Below, piece after piece: positions 25,715 through 32,240 of a stretch of 32,240 bases of DNA; position 1 is the stretch's first letter, and each line of letters opens with the position of its first letter. Origin of the DNA: Promethearchaeota archaeon (GTDB lineage: Archaea > Asgardarchaeota > Lokiarchaeia > Sigynarchaeales > SOKP01); the NCBI GenBank assembly GCA_016839845.1, contig JAEOTL010000206.1, positions 1-32,240 of the forward strand, written 5' to 3'. The notes below the pieces were generated by a model that saw only the letters and a program-made list of their open reading frames with translations, did no database searches and had not been told where the DNA came from. A program made the translations under genes and the position numbers.

Positions 25715-26356
25715 ATGGCAGTGCAATTAGGACAAAATTCGTGGATTCTTATTGGTCTTATGTCTCTGGAAATTTTACTTATTTTAATTCCTTTATTCCT
25801 TTCAAGTAAGATTGAGAAAAAAGACTTTAAAATGATACTTAGTGATATGGGATTTGAAAAAAACAGGGATTTTACCTTAAAAATAGTAGCAGGTGTAAGT
25901 TTAGGGATCCTCCTCTTTTTTTCGGGAGATTTAATCATAATATTAGTGAGGAATTTGATCATCGAGAATATATTTGGGACTGAATTTATTGTTCAAGGTC
26001 AAGAGGGGGTCATAAGTACAACTCCTGTGCAGCCGAATTTAACTCAATTAATTATTATAATAATCCTACAAATACTTATTGTTGGTCCTTGTGAGGAGGC
26101 TTTTTTTAGAGGTTTTTTTATAAAGAAATTTCAAGATCGAACAAAAGCGATATACTTGATTTTAATATCATCCATCCTTTTTGCTTTTTATCATGTTCCC
26201 CCCTTTTTAGTACCTTTAAACACGGTCGTTACTTTTTTCGGATATTACTTTATCATTGGCATCATTTTTACCTTAATATTTTATTTTTTTAAGTATTCCT
26301 TAATACCCGTATCAGTGGCACACTCTTGCTTTAATATCCTAATATTGCTGATTTAA
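25715..26356 (+). CDS. CPBP family intramembrane metalloprotease
   Basis: A 213-residue membrane protein with about six helices. It has every catalytic motif of the CPBP/Rce1 family: E127, E128 and R132 in CEEAFFRGFF, H160 in AFYHVPP, and H203 with N207 in VAHSCFN. Family members cleave membrane proteins or prenylated peptides, or serve in bacteriocin immunity. The target here is unknown. No CAAX-box protein is found among the neighbours, and the GTPase that follows lacks a C-terminal cysteine. Confidence 0.82.
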   Translation: MAVQLGQNSWILIGLMSLEILLILIPLFLSSKIEKKDFKMILSDMGFEKNRDFTLKIVAGVSLGILLFFSGDLIIILVRNLIIENIFGTEFIVQGQEGVISTTPVQPNLTQLIIIIILQILIVGPCEEAFFRGFFIKKFQDRTKAIYLILISSILFAFYHVPPFLVPLNTVVTFFGYYFIIGIIFTLIFYFFKYSLIPVSVAHSCFNILILLI

Positions 26357-26499
26357 CTTTTCCAGAGTAGAAAATATTAACTTTAAAATAAACAAATATT
26401 AATTAATATTAGGTCTATTAATATCATAAATCGATATCTAGAATTTTAACAATATTCCAATAAAAATGGATTTTAATTCCCAAAACGTTTTATCTAGCA

Positions 26500-27021
26500 A
26501 TGAAAATGACTGATTACGATTACACATTCAAATTAATGATGCTGGGGGATGCGTCAGTTGGTAAAACATCACTTACGCTTAGATACATTTCGGGGTTCTT
26601 TATGGAAGATCTTAAACTCACTATTGGAGTTGACTTTTATTCAAAAACTACTCTTTTTAATGAAAAAAAAGTAAAATTGCAAATTTGGGATTTTGGAGGG
26701 GAAGAAAGATTTAGATTTCTCCTTTCTCAGTATTGTAAAGGAGCAAACGGTGCATTCTTTCTTTATGATATTACGAATGAAAGTAGTATTGAACACCTGC
26801 CCGATTGGACTCAAATTGTCAGAGAAAATGCGGGAGATATTCCAATTATGCTAATTGGTTCAAAAGTAGATTTAGATGAATTTCGAGTAGTTCCACGAGA
26901 AGATGGAATCTTAGCCGCAAAAAAATACAATCTTAGTTCCTTTGTTGAGTTATCTTCAAAAACAGGGAAAAATGTTGAAAGAGCATTTAATGTTATGACA
27001 GAAAATCTTTTTGAAGAATAA
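26500..27021 (+). CDS. Rab/Ras-like small GTPase with altered G3 and G4 motifs
   Basis: A 173-residue Ras-superfamily GTPase. G1 is GDASVGKTS (16-24), the G2 region is LTIGVDF with its threonine in place, G3 is WDFGGEE (63-69), G4 is SKVD (121-124) and G5 is SSKTG. In Ras/Rab proteins G3 is WDTAGQE and G4 is NKxD. Here the catalytic Gln is Glu and the base-reading Asn is Ser, which should affect hydrolysis and nucleotide affinity. The protein ends at EENLFEE-like acidic residues without a prenylation cysteine, so it probably stays soluble or binds membrane through partners. Such GTPases are abundant in Asgard archaea. A second ATG at 26506 is possible. Confidence 0.88.
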   Translation: MKMTDYDYTFKLMMLGDASVGKTSLTLRYISGFFMEDLKLTIGVDFYSKTTLFNEKKVKLQIWDFGGEERFRFLLSQYCKGANGAFFLYDITNESSIEHLPDWTQIVRENAGDIPIMLIGSKVDLDEFRVVPREDGILAAKKYNLSSFVELSSKTGKNVERAFNVMTENLFEE

Positions 27022-27045
27022 TAGGAATCAAGGGCATAATACGAC

Positions 27046-27052
27046 TTTTTTT
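27046..27052 (+). terminator. T7 tract after the GTPase gene
   Basis: Seven T residues lie 25 bases after the GTPase stop, ahead of the selenoprotein gene, and can end the GTPase transcript. Confidence 0.4.
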
Positions 27053-27087
27053 CTAAACCTCGATTACTTCTAACTCATAATAAAATT

Positions 27088-27097
27088 GTTTAAATCC
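27088..27097 (+). promoter_or_regulatory. Candidate TATA box for the selenoprotein gene
   Basis: GTTTAAATCC lies about 30 bases before the ATG at 27119, the spacing of a leaderless or nearly leaderless archaeal transcript. Confidence 0.35.
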
Positions 27098-27118
27098 TTT
27101 TAGTCAAATTTAGTATTT

Positions 27119-27643
27119 ATGAATGACGAAGAACCACCAAGACCAAAAGGAATTGACATAAATACAAAGACACCTCAAATCAACACGAAGGATATTTATG
27201 GGAATCTATTCAACTTGATTGACACTCTTAAAAAATACAATGGCATTTTGATAGATTTTTTTAGGGGAAATTGGTGAAGTCATTGTAAAAAACATTTAAC
27301 TCTATTAACCGCAAATTTAACAGAATTTGAAAAACGAAAGATAAAACTTATCTCAATTGCCAGTGATAGTATAAGGCTTTTGAGAATATTTAAAGAGGAA
27401 AATAAGTTTAATGTTGACATGATCTCTGATCGTGGTGCTGTGATTGCTAAAAGCTACGGAGTTTACTGGTATGCTCCTGGAGGAGGTAAAGAATATAAAA
27501 TTAAACAAGCAGTACCAAGTAAGTTTTTGATTGACAAACAAGGGATAATCATATGGAAATATATTGGCAAGGACAAAACGGATAGGCCTTCGATCGAAAT
27601 GATGACTTCAATAATAGATAAATATATAATACATCCCACTTAA
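27119..27643 (+). CDS. Peroxiredoxin-like selenoprotein (UxxC active site, in-frame TGA)
   Basis: Read from ATG 27119 with TGA 27275-27277 as selenocysteine, this gives 174 residues of thioredoxin fold. The N-terminal part (TPQINTKDIYGNLFNL, then ILIDFFRGNW) and the C-terminal part (ISDRGAVIAKSYGVYW, then PSKFLIDKQGIIIWKYIG) both look like AhpC/TSA-type peroxiredoxin-like proteins, whose active site is RGxWCxxC. Here it reads RGNW-U53-S-H-C56, so U replaces the peroxidatic Cys and C56 is the resolving one. Frame and family similarity continue across the TGA, and only one stop interrupts the frame. A SECIS-like element follows the true stop. It probably reduces peroxides or disulfides. A default gene call would yield only an 87-residue fragment from TTG 27380. 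A decayed gene is a less likely alternative. Confidence 0.85.
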
Positions 27644-27695
27644 GAATGATTCGCTCGTGAAAAAAGGAGACGTGCGAGGACGGCCCTGTGAGGGT
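27633..27695 (+). promoter_or_regulatory. Eukaryote-like SECIS element
   Basis: The element begins in the last codons and lies mostly in the 3' untranslated region of the selenoprotein gene. Core: AUGA at 27646-27649 faces GA at 27679-27680, allowing the tandem sheared G-A pairs of a kink-turn. Helix II: 27650-27658 pairs with 27670-27678 (eight pairs, one U-U mismatch). Apical loop: 27659-27669 with a run of six A. Helix I: 27633-27639 with 27688-27695 (seven pairs, one bulged A), separated from the core by an internal loop of six to seven bases per side. Bases 27651-27705 are about 58% G+C in a roughly 30% G+C region. The layout resembles eukaryotic and published Lokiarchaeota SECIS elements. 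Confidence 0.75.
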
Positions 27696-27706
27696 TGGGA
27701 TAACCA

Positions 27707-27722
27707 TTTTTTCCACTTTTTT
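27707..27722 (+). terminator. Paired T6 tracts ending the selenoprotein transcript
   Basis: Two six-T runs (27707-27712 and 27717-27722) follow the SECIS-like element, before the convergent permease gene. Their position would place the SECIS inside the mRNA. Confidence 0.5.
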
Positions 27723-27741
27723 ATGTGGTAAAGAGAAGGTA

Positions 27742-28776
27742 TTAATATATAATCCTTGGATCCAAAATAGTGTAAGCTATATCAATTATTAAACTAACAA
27801 GTAAATAAAACACACTCACAATAAATAATATTGCGTTTGCTACCCAATAATCAGATTGCAATATTGAATCTATGAACAACTTACCTATTCCTTTAATACC
27901 AAAAGTAATTTCTGCGAGAACGGCACCTGCTAATAATCCCGCAAGGTTCAATCCCATAACTGTTGTTGTGGGTATTAAAGCGTTTTTTAAAGCATGTGTC
28001 CGAATAACATCTTTTTCAATGGTTCCCTTTGCTCTAGCTGTTCTAATGTAATCTTGGTCCAAAACCTCTAACATTGACGATCGAGTTTGCCTTGAAATAC
28101 TAGCTAAAGTGACAAACGATAAGCATAATACTGGAAGGAAAAGGTGATGTAAATAGTCTGCAATAACATAAAAATCACCCGAAAGTAAAGCATCAATCAT
28201 TCTGAATCCTGTTACAAATGTGGGGTCTCCATATCTATAACTCTTATATCCAGTGGCAGGAAACCATCGTAACTGAAAACCAAATAAATATTGAAGGAGC
28301 ATTCCCATATAAAAAATAGGAATTGAAACTCCTACTATGGAGAACGTTCTAACTATTACGTCTTTAGCTTTATTTCTGTGAGCTGCAGAAATTACTCCCG
28401 TTTTAATTCCTACATATCCTGCGATTAATATTGAAAACAAGGCTATATCGATCGTACGAGGTAAGCGAAGCATAACCATGGTCCAGACATCCATCCCCTC
28501 ATTAATGAAAGCAGAAAAACCCCAATTTCCTGTAATAATATCCTTGATATAACGACCATACTGTATAAGGAGTGGATCATCAAGACCAAGATTGCTTCTC
28601 ATGTATTCATATTGCTGCAAAAATGTCTCTGGATCACTAATATTCAGCTGAAAAAGATATCCTAAAACTGGATCACCGGGCATTAATCTTGAGAGTACAA
28701 AATTAAGGGTAAGAATTCCAAATAAGACTGGTAAAGCAGCCAGACTTCTTCTCAGAATATACTTTACCAAATTCAT
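27742..28776 (-). CDS. ABC transporter permease, DppB/OppB family
   Basis: A 344-residue inner-membrane permease. The N-terminus (KYILRRSLAALPVLFGILTLNF) and LSRLMPGDPV are typical of DppB/OppB. The EAA loop that contacts the ATPase is RTARAKGTIEKDVIRTHALK, followed by the conserved N-A-L-I-P-T segment and the last helices ending in YTILDPRIIY. It forms the channel for peptides, or in some archaea for oligosaccharides, together with a DppC-type permease, two ATPases and a binding protein. None of these is in the window, as the gene is flanked by a convergent selenoprotein gene and an upstream histone gene, so it appears as an isolated subunit. The start is ATG 28776. Confidence 0.88.
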   Translation of the reverse strand: MNLVKYILRRSLAALPVLFGILTLNFVLSRLMPGDPVLGYLFQLNISDPETFLQQYEYMRSNLGLDDPLLIQYGRYIKDIITGNWGFSAFINEGMDVWTMVMLRLPRTIDIALFSILIAGYVGIKTGVISAAHRNKAKDVIVRTFSIVGVSIPIFYMGMLLQYLFGFQLRWFPATGYKSYRYGDPTFVTGFRMIDALLSGDFYVIADYLHHLFLPVLCLSFVTLASISRQTRSSMLEVLDQDYIRTARAKGTIEKDVIRTHALKNALIPTTTVMGLNLAGLLAGAVLAEITFGIKGIGKLFIDSILQSDYWVANAILFIVSVFYLLVSLIIDIAYTILDPRIIY

Positions 28777-28852
28777 ATTAGAATGTAATCAACAAAAACC
28801 AGTTTTCTATAATAACGAAAATTTTCTTTAATTTTTATTTTTTGTTAAATTA

Positions 28853-28875
28853 TTTTATAAACTTTCTTCGAAGAA
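28853..28875 (-). promoter_or_regulatory. TATA box with adjoining palindrome upstream of the permease gene
   Basis: On the - strand TTTATAAAA (28853-28861) lies about 80 bases before the permease start. Immediately upstream is TTCTTCGAAGAA (28864-28875), a perfect 12-base palindrome abutting the BRE position. A palindrome there is well placed for a dimeric regulator that controls TFB access. Confidence 0.45.
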
Positions 28876-28916
28876 CTTACTAACTGAACTAGAATTTCTC
28901 TCTCTCAAAAAAGATT

Positions 28917-28927
28917 AAAAAAAAAAA
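28917..28927 (-). terminator. Poly-T terminator of the histone gene
   Basis: Eleven A residues on the + strand give a U11 tract on the - strand, 37 bases after the histone stop codon and before the permease promoter. Confidence 0.5.
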
Positions 28928-28963
28928 GAATTAATAAGGATAAATCAAGCTTAATGAAATTGC

Positions 28964-29170
28964 TTAAACTAAACCAATAGCAATTTTCATGTCAGCTGCA
29001 GTTACTTTCTTTCTCCCAGAGTGTTTAGCAATGTCAAGCGCACAACCAGTTAAGCTTTTAGCATATTCTTCTAAATAATCCATTAATTTATCAACTGCTG
29101 CTCGACTTACTATTTCAGCTCCGGCCTTTTTCATAAGAGCCCGTAATGGACTCCATGCAAATGCTGCCAT
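28964..29170 (-). CDS. Archaeal histone
   Basis: A 68-residue single histone-fold protein. WSPLRALMKKAGAEIVSRAAVDKLMDYLEEYAKSL covers helix 1, loop 1 and the long helix 2, and HSGRKKVTAADMKIAIGL covers loop 2 and helix 3. The A-G-A-E-x-V-S and H-S/A-G-R-K-x-V/I motifs are shared with HMfB. It has no N- or C-terminal tail, like most archaeal histones. It wraps DNA as dimers and longer hypernucleosome stacks. A strong ribosome-binding site, TGGAGG, lies about 10 bases before the ATG at 29170. Confidence 0.95.
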   Translation of the reverse strand: MAAFAWSPLRALMKKAGAEIVSRAAVDKLMDYLEEYAKSLTGCALDIAKHSGRKKVTAADMKIAIGLV

Positions 29171-29221
29171 TTTTTTATTCCTCCACTAAATTTTTAGACT
29201 TAGTTTAATTAGAACTTAAGA

Positions 29222-29232
29222 TTTTTATAAAA
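29222..29232 (-). promoter_or_regulatory. Candidate TATA box for the histone gene
   Basis: On the - strand TTTTATAAAAA lies about 55 bases upstream of the histone ATG, predicting a leader of about 30 bases that contains the TGGAGG ribosome-binding site. A second, palindromic TATA-like box (TATTTAAATA, near 29267-29276) lies further upstream and could serve either direction. Confidence 0.5.
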
Positions 29233-29280
29233 TCGATGTAGTTACATCTAAATTGTTGTTCCTTATATTTAAATATGTTG

Positions 29281-29425
29281 GTTGTTCCAAAACAACGGAT
29301 TGATCTGATCAACTAGATCCAGTCGACAAAAAAAATTGGGGTAGAGAAAAATAAAAATTTTTAGTAGTAAATTCTGATCATATAAATTGATCAATATGTG
29401 AGATCATTTGGGGCAGTAATAGATC
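29281..29425. promoter_or_regulatory. Palindrome- and GATC-rich block upstream of the histone gene
   Basis: This is the non-coding heart of a gene-free stretch of about 400 bases (29171-29575). It holds GTTGTT-CCAA-AACAAC (29281-29296), TTGATC-T-GATCAA (29300-29312), ATTGATCAAT (29386-29395) and seven GATC sites within 29302-29425. No tRNA-like fold or short gene was seen here. It may be an operator region for the histone gene or an unrecognised RNA; the remainder of the gap (29426-29575) shows nothing notable. Confidence 0.35.
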
Positions 29426-29575
29426 ATGCATTAGTAACTTCAATATCGTTTCATTAAGACCTTTACCTGAAACTTGCACAATGTTCTACTAAATAACATT
29501 TAGGGTATCTTAATGTTTTTAATCTTAACATAACAAACTATCTGAGTAATTTAATATAATATTAAGAAAACAACT

Positions 29576-30358
29576 TTATGAATTCAGAATTTTTTTTGAA
29601 ATTATCACAAACCTATGATTATTTCGGGGCAAATCTAAAAACTTGTTCTTAGAAATTTGATGATGCAGTTCAATAAGTTTTACGTAATATTTATCTATAG
29701 AAAATCCCGGTAATTCCCAAGGAACGGCTTTAAGATAATAAACGATGGCACCCACATCAAAAATTCTGGTAAGAGTAAGATCCTCTTTACCATCTATTAT
29801 TTCAAATCCATTTTCTCTTAATTCGTTTGATGCAAACGATAAATTCCACTTAGTATCGATTTCTGTTTTGTTTTCCCCTGTTAGAATGAATCTAAGTTTT
29901 GCATCATTTTGATCTCCCACTTGTTGGGTTATAAATAGACCATTCGTTTTTAGGATTCGATTAACTTCCTTAGGAGAGTAATACTCATGTCGATTAATTA
30001 TTAAATCAAATTCTTCATCATTAAACGGCAGTTTTTTATCATCAGGACAGTAGAAAATTTTCACTCCTAATGATTTTAAGTTATTCATAGCAATTGACAT
30101 GTTTGGTTCATAATTCTCTGTAGCACATGTAAATCTTGGAAGGGGTACCAATGAAGCTAAGAATTCTCCTCCTCCAGTCCCCATATCTAAGAGATATTCT
30201 GCTTTTCTTATTCGTGGTAATAATAAACTTGTATAACTCCAGCTTAGAGGAGAATTGACTACTCTATCTCCTATATATGAAAAGTCCCATCCCGAAAATG
30301 GGTGCTCCGACTCAGCAATTAAAAACTCCAATAGTTCTTTATCATTCAAAATGATCAT
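29576..30358 (-). CDS. Class I SAM-dependent methyltransferase
   Basis: A 260-residue methyltransferase of the Methyltransf_11/25 type. YLLDMGTGGGEFLASL (55-70) is the SAM-binding motif I, LPFNDEEFDLIINRHEYYSP is the region of motifs II-III, and RILKTNGLFITQQVG is the motif after it. The C-terminal part with KAVPWELPGFSIDKYY resembles uncharacterised methyltransferases of bacteria and archaea. The substrate is unknown. No transmembrane segment. It lies divergent to the metallophosphoesterase gene, with 191 bases between them. Confidence 0.82.
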   Translation of the reverse strand: MIILNDKELLEFLIAESEHPFSGWDFSYIGDRVVNSPLSWSYTSLLLPRIRKAEYLLDMGTGGGEFLASLVPLPRFTCATENYEPNMSIAMNNLKSLGVKIFYCPDDKKLPFNDEEFDLIINRHEYYSPKEVNRILKTNGLFITQQVGDQNDAKLRFILTGENKTEIDTKWNLSFASNELRENGFEIIDGKEDLTLTRIFDVGAIVYYLKAVPWELPGFSIDKYYVKLIELHHQISKNKFLDLPRNNHRFVIISKKILNS

Positions 30359-30479
30359 TAAGAAATTTAATTAAAGTAAAATCAGATATCTAATTATTTA
30401 AAAGTAAGGATAAAGATCATCAAGGATTTGAGGAGAGATGCTGTTGGTATTTATGAAAATAACTTTAGATTGAAAGAAT

Positions 30480-30492
30480 AATTTAAATATAT
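30480..30492 (+). promoter_or_regulatory. Candidate TATA box for the metallophosphoesterase gene
   Basis: ATTTAAATATATA, about 60 bases before the ATG at 30550, is a good match to the archaeal TATA consensus and predicts a leader of about 35 bases. Confidence 0.4.
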
Positions 30493-30549
30493 AATTTGTA
30501 AGATCTTGATTGATTTGTGGATTTTAACTATGAATAAGAGCTTTAAGAT

Positions 30550-31617
30550 ATGGTTGAATTAAACCCCAAAATTTTAACGGTATCAGATATTCATCTAGGC
30601 GCGTTAAAGAGTAACATGGAATTGTTCACAAAGTTTTTAAATAACGTTCTCGATGATAAATTTGGAGAAGAACTGCAAGTTCTTATAATTCTAGGTGATT
30701 TCCTTGATTTATGTATTTCAGTCCCGCAGAAGTTTTTAGGAATTGAAAAAATTCAAGAAATCTTAAACTTATTGCTAGAGGTGAAAAAGAAAGTAAATCT
30801 CGTTTATGTGCTTGGGAATCATGAAATACCTATCACTAGTAGTATCCTTACTGGCACATATGATGAGAAATTTGAAAGAAGGAAAATAAAATTTCTGAAG
30901 AAATTTAAAAATAGCATAATTGAAAAAATATTCCCTAGTGATTCTATTTGTCAATATATTATCTTGAAAAAAAATGAGGGTAGGGATAAGCTTTTATTGT
31001 ACAATTCACAAGATCAGATTTTTGATTCACCCATAAACGCTATAGAAATTGATGGACTTGATTTAGAAAGCGATTATGAATGTTTATTGCTGCATGGTTA
31101 TCAATTTGATTCGGATGTATACCGATTATTTATAGGGCAAATGTGGAAATCTTTAATCTCTTATCATAATTTCGAGGTCAAGGAGGCATTTAATTACTTT
31201 TGGAATGAAATTATTAAAGGAAGAAGAAAGATAAAACCTATTACGTTTGATATTATGAAAAGTGAACTCATTAAGTTAAAAAATCTATCCCCCGACGCAA
31301 TAGATTCAATCTTTTTAGAGTTAAATAACCTTGAATTTAATTTAATTAAAGCGAATATGCGTGTAATGAAAAAATGGGATCGTTCCAGAGAGTATGAATA
31401 TTATCTTAAGGGAATAATAGAATTTTTAGAAGAGGCAGATTGCGATCTGTCAAATGTTTCACAAATAGTATATGGACACTCCCATATGAAAGGAATAACA
31501 ACTGAACTTATTGAAGGGGTCAAAATAAAAATCATAAATGACGGTGCGTGGCAGCATTCACACCCAACATATGCAGAAATTCTTCATAAAGGGAAAATAA
31601 ATCTAAATTCATTGTAA
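30550..31617 (+). CDS. Calcineurin-like metallophosphoesterase
   Basis: A 355-residue metal-dependent phosphoesterase. The five conserved blocks are D13-x-H15 (VSDIHLG), GD50-x-x-D53 (LGDFLD), GN90-H91-E (LGNHEI), H in LLLHGYQF (near residue 190) and GHSH near residue 318. The insert between residues about 200 and 300 is helical and charged and may cap the active site. Family members range from nucleases to pyrophosphatases and LpxH-like enzymes; the substrate cannot be assigned. It is followed after 123 bases by a small GTPase gene on the same strand. Confidence 0.85.
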   Translation: MVELNPKILTVSDIHLGALKSNMELFTKFLNNVLDDKFGEELQVLIILGDFLDLCISVPQKFLGIEKIQEILNLLLEVKKKVNLVYVLGNHEIPITSSILTGTYDEKFERRKIKFLKKFKNSIIEKIFPSDSICQYIILKKNEGRDKLLLYNSQDQIFDSPINAIEIDGLDLESDYECLLLHGYQFDSDVYRLFIGQMWKSLISYHNFEVKEAFNYFWNEIIKGRRKIKPITFDIMKSELIKLKNLSPDAIDSIFLELNNLEFNLIKANMRVMKKWDRSREYEYYLKGIIEFLEEADCDLSNVSQIVYGHSHMKGITTELIEGVKIKIINDGAWQHSHPTYAEILHKGKINLNSL

Positions 31618-31740
31618 TCTGAGTGATTCCAACCCTAAAACTTTCATATTTAAATGAAGTTCTAAATTTATAAATCCTAATTTTTGTTCTTCTATTATAA
31701 CGGTTTAATTTTAAAATTCCTTTAAAAGTAGATTTAATCT

Positions 31741-32240
31741 ATGGCTCCTTATAATAATCCAATATCTGGAACAAATAACGGCAAAAAACCAATCTATATC
31801 TTCAAAATCTGCATTTTAGGACAAGAAAGAGTTGGTAAGACCTGCATCGCCAAACGCTTATGTTTTGATACTTTTGAAGTGGGCACCAAGGAAACCCTAG
31901 GAATCGAATTTTATACTCACGATCTCCCAATTAATGTTGATGGTGATGATACTTTTGTCAGGATAAGTATTTGGGACTTTGGAGGACGGGAACAATTCAA
32001 AAAATTATTTCCTTATTATATTAATGGGGCTAATGGGATATTTATGGTATTTAATTTAGTAGATCTTCAGACTCTGTTAAGATTGGATTGGTGGTATGAA
32101 CGATTGGGAGAATATAATCATGGTGAGACACCAAGGATGTTTATAGGTGCCAAAAATGATCTTGTTGAAGAAGCTGATGAAAAAACCAGAGTAGATAAAT
32201 TAGTTATAGATAGATTTATGAAACGTCACTCTGAAGTTGA
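31741..32240 (+). CDS. Small GTPase with WDFGGRE motif, 3' truncated
   Basis: The frame is open from ATG 31741 to the end of the window, 166 codons. G1 is GQERVGKTC (27-35), the effector region carries KETLGIEF, G3 is WDFGGREQF (78-86) and G4 is AKND (137-140). The G3 catalytic Gln is replaced by Arg and the G4 Asn by Ala. Residues 1-20 form a polar N-terminal extension. It belongs to the Ras-like superfamily and is related in style to the GTPase at 26500, but it has a longer beta2-beta3 loop (NVDGDDTFV). The rest of the gene lies beyond the window. Confidence 0.83.
   Translation, partial: MAPYNNPISGTNNGKKPIYIFKICILGQERVGKTCIAKRLCFDTFEVGTKETLGIEFYTHDLPINVDGDDTFVRISIWDFGGREQFKKLFPYYINGANGIFMVFNLVDLQTLLRLDWWYERLGEYNHGETPRMFIGAKNDLVEEADEKTRVDKLVIDRFMKRHSEV

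Noticed and set aside
25621..25962. A basic reading frame on the - strand overlapping the CPBP protease gene
   Set aside because: The + strand frame has all CPBP catalytic motifs, and the antisense frame has no recognisable features.
26394..26409. 16-base palindrome AATATTAATTAATATT
   Set aside because: It contains only A and T; about one such palindrome is expected by chance in a window of this size and composition.
27119..27643. Reading the TGA-containing peroxiredoxin-like gene as a pseudogene or sequencing error
   Set aside because: There is only one stop, it falls exactly on the catalytic cysteine, the frame and family similarity continue on both sides, and a SECIS-like structure follows. 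A random nonsense mutation would not be expected to meet all of these.
27380..27643. An 87-residue protein starting at TTG 27380
   Set aside because: It is only the C-terminal half of the selenoprotein and starts in the middle of its fold without a convincing ribosome-binding site.
29317..29346. Possible origin recognition box (CCAGT followed by an A-rich stretch and GGGGT)
   Set aside because: The gap between the two halves is longer than in known archaeal ORB elements, no inverted copies are seen, and there is no Orc1/Cdc6 gene in the window.
1..32240. tRNA, rRNA, CRISPR arrays and insertion sequences
   Set aside because: I looked for T-arm sequences, regularly spaced direct repeats, transposase motifs and terminal inverted repeats in the intergenic regions and saw none; a dedicated RNA search was not possible.

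Overview
The window looks like a chromosomal segment of an Asgard archaeon, most likely of the Lokiarchaeia type. It is AT-rich (about 30% GC by eye) and mixes archaeal core genes (eL33/L35Ae, eL21, RpoF/Rpb4, DUF655, KsgA/Dim1, Pus10, dehydroquinate synthase II, NurA, an archaeal histone) with eukaryote-like genes typical of Asgard archaea (an ESCRT-III/Snf7 protein, a roadblock/LC7 protein, two Ras/Rab-like small GTPases). Assignment to Lokiarchaeia is an inference from gene content, base composition and the selenocysteine signal below; no rRNA is present to confirm it.

Layout. 1-7 kb: end of an XPD/Rad3-like Fe-S helicase, a GT5 glycogen synthase, a RidA deaminase, a secernin-like C69 hydrolase and a ceramidase-like protein. 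7-12 kb: ribosomal protein eL33, a DUF6512-like membrane protein, a large zinc-finger/PH-like/N-Q-rich protein, a MetE-type methyltransferase and an ESCRT-III subunit. 12-18 kb: dehydroquinate synthase II, a GH57 glycosidase, a PH-like protein, a zinc-ribbon CPBP membrane protein, a P-loop kinase and a roadblock protein with a long acidic tail. 18-24 kb: a GPH/MFS sugar transporter, then an archaeal information-processing cluster all on the + strand (pus10, rpl21e, rpoF, DUF655, ksgA, HemK-like). 24-32 kb: NurA, a CPBP protease, a Rab-like GTPase, a thioredoxin-fold selenoprotein, an OppB-type permease, a histone, a methyltransferase, a metallophosphoesterase and a second, truncated GTPase.

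The most interesting item is at 27119-27695. A peroxiredoxin-like gene is interrupted by one in-frame TGA exactly where the catalytic cysteine of the RGxWCxxC motif belongs, so it reads UxxC. Directly after its stop codon lies a GC-rich element that folds like a eukaryotic SECIS: an AUGA/GA core, a helix II, and an A-rich apical loop. This fits what has been published for Lokiarchaeota selenoproteins. A standard gene call would miss the first half of the protein.

Several genes could work together in storage-carbohydrate turnover (GT5 synthase, GH57, GPH transporter) and in membrane or GTPase biology (ESCRT-III, roadblock, GTPases, PH-like proteins), but they are scattered and not in one operon. 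No tRNA, rRNA, CRISPR array, insertion sequence or phage gene was recognised.
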